A stretch of 64,000 bases of DNA, taken from the NCBI GenBank assembly GCA_948567375.1, contig OX419760.1:63484911-63548910 (forward strand), written 5' to 3'. Made by a program: the position numbers and the translations under genes. The notes below the pieces were generated by a model. The model did not search any database, was not told the DNA's origin, and saw only the letters and a list, made by a program, of their open reading frames with translations. Shown here piece by piece: positions 58,579 through 64,000 of the stretch (positions within the stretch are counted from its first letter, which is position 1; each line of letters opens with the position of its first letter). Source of the DNA: Lunularia cruciata (lineage: Eukaryota; Streptophyta; Marchantiopsida; Lunulariales; Lunulariaceae).

Positions 58579-58725
58579 AAAGTCCTCCATCCTTCTTTGG
58601 CACAAATAGTACTGATGCTCCTCAAGGAGATATACTATATCATATGGAGAAGGATTTCATATGATGTAGTATATCTCTTTGAGGAACATCAATACTATTT
58701 GTGCCAAAGAAGGATGGAGGACTTT
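58579..58725. repeat. 68 bp inverted duplication of RT sequence
   Basis: Arms 58579-58646 and 58658-58725 are reverse complements at 64 of 68 positions (four transitions) with an 11-base spacer. Both arms encode the same RT segment around VPKKDGG, in opposite directions. The right arm ends exactly at the start of the D-type LTR (58726). Confidence 0.9.
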
Positions 58726-60349
58726 TGTGGTACCCACATTTTTCATTTTGGACGAGTTTTGAAGAAGAAATGTCTTGCTGAAACCAAATGGAGAAGAAAT
58801 GAGTGCAAACCTGTGTTTTGATCAGACCCGAAGAAATCGACTTCATTTAAGAGGAAGAATGACTCAGACTGGATCAAACCCAAAGAAGTTTACTTCGTGT
58901 CAGAGGTGGAAAAACTCAAATCAGACGTCGAAGGAGGAAGGGAGGTTACAGGTCAGGATTCTTGCGGGGACCATATCTTAGTGATGAAAATTTCAAATCA
59001 AGCGTGATATATCTTGTTGGAAGCGTCTTGTTCAGGGCTTTCCATTACCACCAAAATCGCAAAGTTTAGAGGTTTGTAGAAGAAGTTACAAGCATTTGAA
59101 GTTTTGAGAGTAGATGTACTTCGGGTTGAGGTTCTTCGGGTCAATGTGACTTCGTACTTCGGACTTCGGACTATGGACTTCGGGTTTACATGACTTTGGG
59201 TCTAAAGACTTTGCTTCAAGATGACTAAATCCAAGGTAACCAGACCTCATAGTGCAATGAATGTGACTTTGGGAGTTTTGCGGGAGGGATCAGAGGAAGT
59301 TAGAGTAGAGAAAGAAGATAGTTAGAATACCCATGACTTCAATTTTAGTTCTAATTGAAGATGGAATATGAATTGAAGGAGAAGTAGTAGTAATGAATAA
59401 ACCCAAAGTGCAGGATCAGATAGTAAGTGTCTTTGGGTTAGTAACATGAGTGATTAGGGGAAAGTGGGTTACAAATTGAAGGTGTAGATAGTGTACCCAT
59501 GCTTTCAATTACAATTCTTGATGATGACACAATAGAATTAGTAAAGGAATTGATAGTAGTTAAACCCGAGGTAAGAGAGATAGGAGTGCAGGTGTCTTCG
59601 GATTTGACATTTGACACTTTAGAGAAGAGTGGGTCGGGAGATAGAGATTTAGAAGACTTAACTGTGATAGGAATTTCATATCAGGAAGGAGAAATGTTAG
59701 AATTAGTGGGGGAATTAGGAGTTATGAAACCCGAGGACTGAATATTAGGAAGTAAAGTTACTTTGGGTTTGGGTTTGAAAGCCGAGGACGAAGTAGACAT
59801 TGGATCGGAGTAGAAACCGATTTGAGATTTGAAGAGACAGATATGAAAGGTTGCATTGTCATATGAGATCTGCAGGTTTGTAGAGTTGTTAGGAAGAGGT
59901 ACATTAGGAAGATAACTGTCGATTGATTCACTATTTAAGAGTGGCATTCACAGTTAGATGTTGTTCAGTGCTCATTATTTCTGAGAATAGATAAAGCGAA
60001 GTGCTATGAAGCAGTGCTCGTCGCTTGAGCTTGATTCCGAGTATCAACTTTGTGATTGAATTTGTGAGTGTTTGGAGAAATTTGAGTGCAAGTCAGTGTG
60101 TTTGTTGGATGTTGGATTCCACAGCCTTGATCTTCATTTTGTGTGTTTGATCCTGAGTGAAGTGCAATCGGAGCAATGCCTTGACAGATCTGGGAGGAAT
60201 TGTAGTGTTGGTAGTATTCTGCATTTGTGAGTGCAGCGCAAAGTCGATGTGAAGCAATTTTGATTGAGGAAGTTGTGCCTTCAATGGAGGGGTGGAACAC
60301 AATTCTGAGGCAAAGTCGTTTTGCAGTGAAGTGCCATTTTTGGGAGAGC
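58726..60349 (+). repeat. D-family LTR, internally deleted and 3' truncated, nested in H1
   Basis: It starts TGTGGTACCCACATTTTTC, parallel to 49098, but lacks the LTR-borne ORF. From about 59515 it matches 14898-15700. The TATA-like CTATTTAAG is near 59932. It stops at GGGAGAGC (60349), about 270 bp short of the expected end. A region near 59110-59210 is rich in CTTCGG. No partner LTR or coding sequence accompanies it. Confidence 0.78.
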
Positions 60350-61300
60350 TATTAGAACTAATCAAGTTCTCAATAGGTGGCTTGAGTTCCCCTCTTGTGA
60401 TTCTTTGTTTCCTTGATCATCACACTCCACAAACTCCATTTGGGCAATTTATCAAGGTCATCTATTCTTGAGAGTACATTTAGCAATGTGATACTCAATT
60501 TGGCAATAATAAAAGCAATTACCATTTTTTCTGCAATCTTTCCTATCTGTTTGGCCAAGTGGTTACTATTGGATGGCATCCATCTCATTGATTTTGGCTC
60601 CTATATTGTGTGTAGTGTGTGGGTAGGTTTTTTGAAGGTCAAGGTCAAGGTCAAGACCAAGTTATCACAACCAATGAATCAAATTGCTCAGCCAATTGCA
60701 TGATTTCCTCAAAGTGTTTGGGCTCCCTCATGATCACTTTCAATTTGGTGCATGACTTCAATCCCCTCACAAATCAATCCATAGCTTCACTTTCTAATAT
60801 ATTTATAATTTGCATTATGATGTTCTATAATTGAGTGATGTAGATTCTTACAAAACCAATCTGCTTCAATTTTGCCAACCTATTTTGTGTGCCTTATGTG
60901 GTATCTATTGCTGAAAATCACCAATTATTGCACTCTTGAATTCTTCCCATGTCAAGATTGGCACAAAAAACTACCATTTAGCTTGCTCTACTTGGAATCA
61001 TCACCATAGTTTTGCCACTCCTTCCAATTGGCTTGAAGCCAAGAGAATCTGTCTCCATTCATCGTGAAGATGTCTAAATAACATTCATAATCAAATACAA
61101 AATTCTCCACTATGCCAAGGAGGTTCTTGCCTTCAAATACCTTGGGCTTTGGAAATTGATTTGCTCTTCTCCTTCTCAAAATGGTGCTCTCTCAACATAT
61201 TATTGTCATTGATGATCTTATTCTTCCAACAATCAAGTAAGGTGCTTGATTTTTTCATAGCAATGATAACTTTGGGCATTGCCGCCATGGCTACTACTCT
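60350..61300 (-). pseudogene. H1 gag (decayed)
   Basis: The minus-strand frame 61179-60988 reads FPKPKVFEGKNLLGIVENFVFDYECYLDIF and the Trp-rich continuation, split here for length only by stops; this is the usual start of a Ty3/gypsy gag capsid domain (a P-x-x-F-x-G pattern). Later frames (60588-60370) may continue it. No zinc knuckle is visible; that part was probably lost with the protease at the nested LTR. Confidence 0.5.
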
Positions 61301-61530
61301 ATCAAACTACATATAGTTTATCTAACTTAACACGTCCACCATTCTCCATAAGTTACAATTGAAATTACCAAGGGTTCATTAGATAAGGTGATTACATTCA
61401 AAAAATTCTACCCAAAGCATGAGATGATGAACTACATGAAACGATACTTGGGTAATACATGGACATAAAAATCTTGATAGTTTAGCAAAAATGGATTTGG
61501 TGGTCTATAAATTCCATCCATCCCATTCTT

Positions 61531-61542
61531 GCTCTAAACTAA
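61531..61542 (-). other. H1 primer-binding site, possibly tRNA-iMet type
   Basis: Minus strand TTAGTTTAGAGC directly follows the 5' LTR. It aligns with the common plant site TGGTATCAGAGC at about 9 of 12 positions with one gap. Degenerate, so tentative. Confidence 0.4.
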
Positions 61543-62035
61543 CATAAAAAATTGAGGAGAGAAATAGGAGAATGGAATATCAACGTGAAAGATTACATTT
61601 GGACTCTTGAATGAGACAAATTCTAAATGCTTAGCATGAGCTTGGGCTATGGTTATTATAGGAACATACAAGGCTCTTTAGAAGCTTCTTAGGAAGCTTC
61701 CTAAAAGCCATCTTCTTTGAGTACAAGCCAAGTTAATTGAGAAACTTATTGAGAAGCTTCCTTCTAGAAGTTGCCCACTTAGCATGCTAGCTAAGCTAGT
61801 CAAGAAGCTTCCTTCTAGAAGTCACCTACTTGGCATGCAAACTAAGCTAGCCAAAAAGCTTCCCAAAAAGCTTCCTCCTAGAAGTCACCACTTGGCATGC
61901 ACATTACTCAATACTTGGAAGGCACCAAGTAGCTTCCTAGATGCTTCTAGAAGATTCTTATAATTCTTAGCTAATTGGTCTATTTGCTACTTCATTAGTC
62001 TTGACTAACTCATTTGTAAACTCCATATTATTACA
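61543..62035 (-). repeat. H1 5' LTR
   Basis: It is a direct repeat of 55823-56306. It has TATAATAA on the minus strand near 61657 and the same GAA/TTC-rich block upstream. It starts TGTAATAATATGG at 62035. Confidence 0.85.
61944..61958 (-). promoter_or_regulatory. Perfect three-unit heat-shock element in H1 5' LTR
   Basis: Plus strand CTTCTAGAAGATTCT fits nTTCnnGAAnnTTCn exactly. The same site is degenerate in the 3' LTR (last unit TTT) and in H2 (middle unit AAA). Confidence 0.6.
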
Positions 62036-62650
62036 ACACCACTTTGTTATCCAAGAAAAACACATTTCTTGGAAGTAAGATCCAGCTTAGATCTACTACC
62101 TTGGGGTATGAGAGAATATGAATCACATCCAAAGACTACTAAATGATTTTAATATGTAGGTCATCCTTATCTCATCTCAAATGGTGTCATGTCATTAATC
62201 ACACTAGAAGGAGAAAGATTTACCAAATAAGTTGTAATGTTGATAGCATCAACCCAAAATGCATGTGATAAACCTGATTGGCTCAACATACTCCTCATCT
62301 GCTCCAATAATGTTTGATTGAGCTGCTTAGCAACATCATTCTGCTACGGAGTATATATTGTAGTTAGATGGTGAGTTTGAGGTGTATTCTTGTTGAGAAT
62401 GCACCTCAAATTCTCAAGAAGTGTATTCCTTACCATTATTTGATCATAGAAATCTCACTCCCTTACCAATTTGAGTCTCAACTTGGGCTTTCCACTTCTT
62501 GAAAGTGACAAAGACCTAAGACTTCTAGTGTAGGAAACAAATCCATAAAAATCTTAAATAATCATTGATGAAAGATATATAGTACAACTTTCTAGAATGT
62601 GAGGTAGTAGGAGATGAACCCCACATGTCACTATGTAGAAGGAGACTAAC
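62036..62650 (-). pseudogene. Copia J integrase
   Basis: Minus-strand reading HSDMWGSSPTTSHSRKLYYIS (continuous in the 62749-62525 frame), FINDYLRFLWICFL, FKKWKAQVETQIGKG, IYTP then NDVAKQLNQTLLEQMRSML, then HAFWVDAINITTYLVN. First Asp (HSDMWG) and the region of the third acidic residue (V-A-K where E is usual) are visible, so the catalytic Glu is lost. Upstream copia sequence is hidden by H2. Confidence 0.85.
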
Positions 62651-64000
62651 AAGAGAAATAGGAGAATGGAAGATCACATTGGGACACTTGAGTGTGTGAA
62701 ACTCTGAATGCCTAGCATGAGCTTTGGCTTTGGTATTTATAAGGAGCATACAAGGCTCTTGAGAAGCTTCTCAAGAAGCTTCCTTGAGCCGCTTTCTTGG
62801 AGTGCAAGCCAAGTTAACCGAGAAGCTTCTCAAGAAGTTTCCTTGTAAAAGCCGTCTATTGGGTATGCAATCTAAGCTAGTTGAAGGCTTCTAGAAGCTA
62901 CTTACTTGGAGTGCAAGCTAAGCTACCTGAGAAGCTCTCAAGAAGCTTCCTAGATACTTCTAAAATATTCTAGGCTAATTTGGCCTATTTTCTACTTTGT
63001 TAGTCCTAACTAACTTCATTGCTAAACTCCATATTGTTATATATTCTCCCACCACTAGTTGGTGACATCCTTGTTGCCATTGAAGCTTCAAACTCCTAGA
63101 TATCCATTTGTGCATTTTGGAGATGAGAAAGAGGTGTTCACGTGGCATCATGAAAGAGATACCCTTTCCAAAGGACCTTGTACTCCATATGTCGTTGAAA
63201 ACCTTGTTGAATATGGTGACATGTAAGGATACAATCAACTTTGTACTCCTCATGATCATTGATAGGGTGGGAGGAGGAGGAGGTTAGACACAAGAGGAAA
63301 AAGAAGATGGGTTAAGAACAAAGAAACAACTTAGAAACATGAAAGATAGGGTAGATGCACATATGACAAGGCAAGGTAAGTTGATAAGCAATATGAGAGA
63401 TGATTTGGGTGACATTGAAGGGTACTATCCAATTAGGGATGAGTTTAAAAACTTGGATATCAAGTGAGAGGGGTAGGTTACTAGAGGAGAGCATGACCTT
63501 ATCACCAATTTGAAAGGCGAGATCGTGATGATGGTGGTCCGCATATTATTTCTACCAATTCTAAGCAAAAAGGAGGTGAGATTGGGCTTGTTGGAGGGAT
63601 TGAGATATGGTGGTCAAGAAGGTTGAAGTATGAGGGACATGAGATGGAGGAGAAGCATGAAGGGAATCTGGAACAAGTGAATCTTGGCCAAAATTGAGGA
63701 AGAAAGGAGAGAATCCGGTGCTTGCCTATTTGGAATTATTGTATACAAACTCCACAATTGCAAGACATTCATCTCAATTGGTATGGTGGATGTTGACAAA
63801 GGCACAAATCATATCCTCCAAGATGCAATTTTCACATTCAATTTGTCCATCAATTGAGGATGATCGGCCATGGACAAAGCAAGCTTGGTGCCAAGTATTT
63901 GAAAGAGTGTTTACCAAAATTTCCCAATGAATTGAGAATCATGGTCAGAGATGAGTACATGAGGCATCCCATGATGCTTGAAGATAGTATCAAAGTATAT
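62651..64000 (-). mobile_element. H2: second chromodomain Ty3/gypsy, 3' end only
   Basis: 3' LTR at 62651-63041 with TATAAATA (62734-62741) and GAA/TTC modules. The internal region runs to the window edge. It parallels H1 55823-57350. It is inserted in copia J upstream of its integrase, so one copia was hit twice by the same family in the same direction. The 5' part lies outside the window. Confidence 0.82.
63060..64000 (-). pseudogene. H2 integrase C-terminus with chromodomain (cut by window edge)
   Basis: The minus-strand frame 63494-63312 reads MLSSSNLPLSLDIQVFK, then WIVPFNVTQIISHIAYQLTL and CIYPIFHVSKL, the typical chromovirus integrase tail. The chromodomain follows at about 63256-63085 (EYKVDCILTCHHI, then KVLWKGYLFHDATWTPLSHL). 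Better preserved than H1 in the aromatic positions (W in WTPL). Stops remain. Confidence 0.82.

Larger units (their letters stand above)
55823..62035 (-). mobile_element. H1: chromodomain Ty3/gypsy (chromovirus) nested in copia J
   Basis: Minus strand: 5' LTR 62035-61543, primer site, gag relic, a nested D-type LTR fragment, RT, RNase H, integrase with chromodomain, polypurine tract, 3' LTR 56306-55823. Target duplication is ACACT (55818-55822) and ACACC (62036-62040), one base different. The flanking copia frame is continuous when H1 is removed. Protease and the first part of RT are missing. Confidence 0.85.
54061..62650 (-). mobile_element. Ty1/copia element J, split by H1 and cut by H2
   Basis: Integrase (62650-62036) and RT-RNase H (55817-54061) are halves of one copia polyprotein on the minus strand, separated by H1. 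Across the removed insert the reading joins CVFLG...SGVKRCRLWD...LIID, the expected linker between copia integrase and RT. Copia order (integrase before RT) confirms the superfamily. Several stops show that it is old. Confidence 0.85.

Noticed and set aside
1-64000. tRNA, rRNA, CRISPR arrays or bacterial-type operons
   Set aside because: None seen on reading; the repeats are LTRs and duplications, and the coding content is eukaryotic retrotransposon.

Overview
The window looks like intergenic DNA from a very large land-plant genome. I see no convincing intact host gene and no rRNA or tRNA gene. Almost every stretch can be assigned to a nested, decayed transposable element: Ty3/gypsy elements of at least four families, Ty1/copia fragments and one PIF/Harbinger transposase relic. 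Heavy nesting, long persistence of old copies and many C-to-T style stop codons suggest a slow-turnover genome such as a gymnosperm or fern. That host guess is inference; the sequence does not name the species.

Positions 1-28187 hold two head-to-tail copies (B1 and B2) of the most remarkable element. It is a Ty3/gypsy retrotransposon that reads gag (two CCHC-like knuckles), protease, a C5 cytosine DNA methyltransferase domain, reverse transcriptase, RNase H, integrase, and a PHD finger after the integrase. It thus carries both a DNA-methylation writer and a likely chromatin reader. Both copies are pseudogenes, but their lesions differ, so the ancestral domains can still be read. B1 has a 3.3 kb internal duplication of leader-gag-protease. 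It is interrupted by element A (6250-14021, minus strand, both LTRs present) and by a compound insertion (14450-17991).

Positions 28188-33923 hold a copia RNase H fragment, a PIF/Harbinger transposase relic and an unassigned multi-exon-looking coding region ending in coiled-coil repeats.

Positions 33924-52926 hold two copies (E minus, D plus) of a Ty3/gypsy family with unusually long LTRs (about 3.8 kb in D) that contain a protein-coding stretch. E is interrupted by A', a second copy of element A, and a deletion has removed the A' 3' end plus part of the E LTR. D's RNase H gene is split by a 579 bp solo LTR with a 5 bp target duplication.

Positions 52927-64000 hold a minus-strand copia element into which two related chromodomain-bearing Ty3/gypsy elements (H1 and H2) inserted. 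Their LTRs are packed with inverted GAA/TTC modules resembling heat-shock elements, upstream of a TATA box. H1 also contains an internally deleted D-type LTR, joined through a 68 bp inverted duplication.

Element A and A' share a small CCHC zinc-knuckle ORF upstream of gag and a primer-binding site that fits plant tRNA-Glu.
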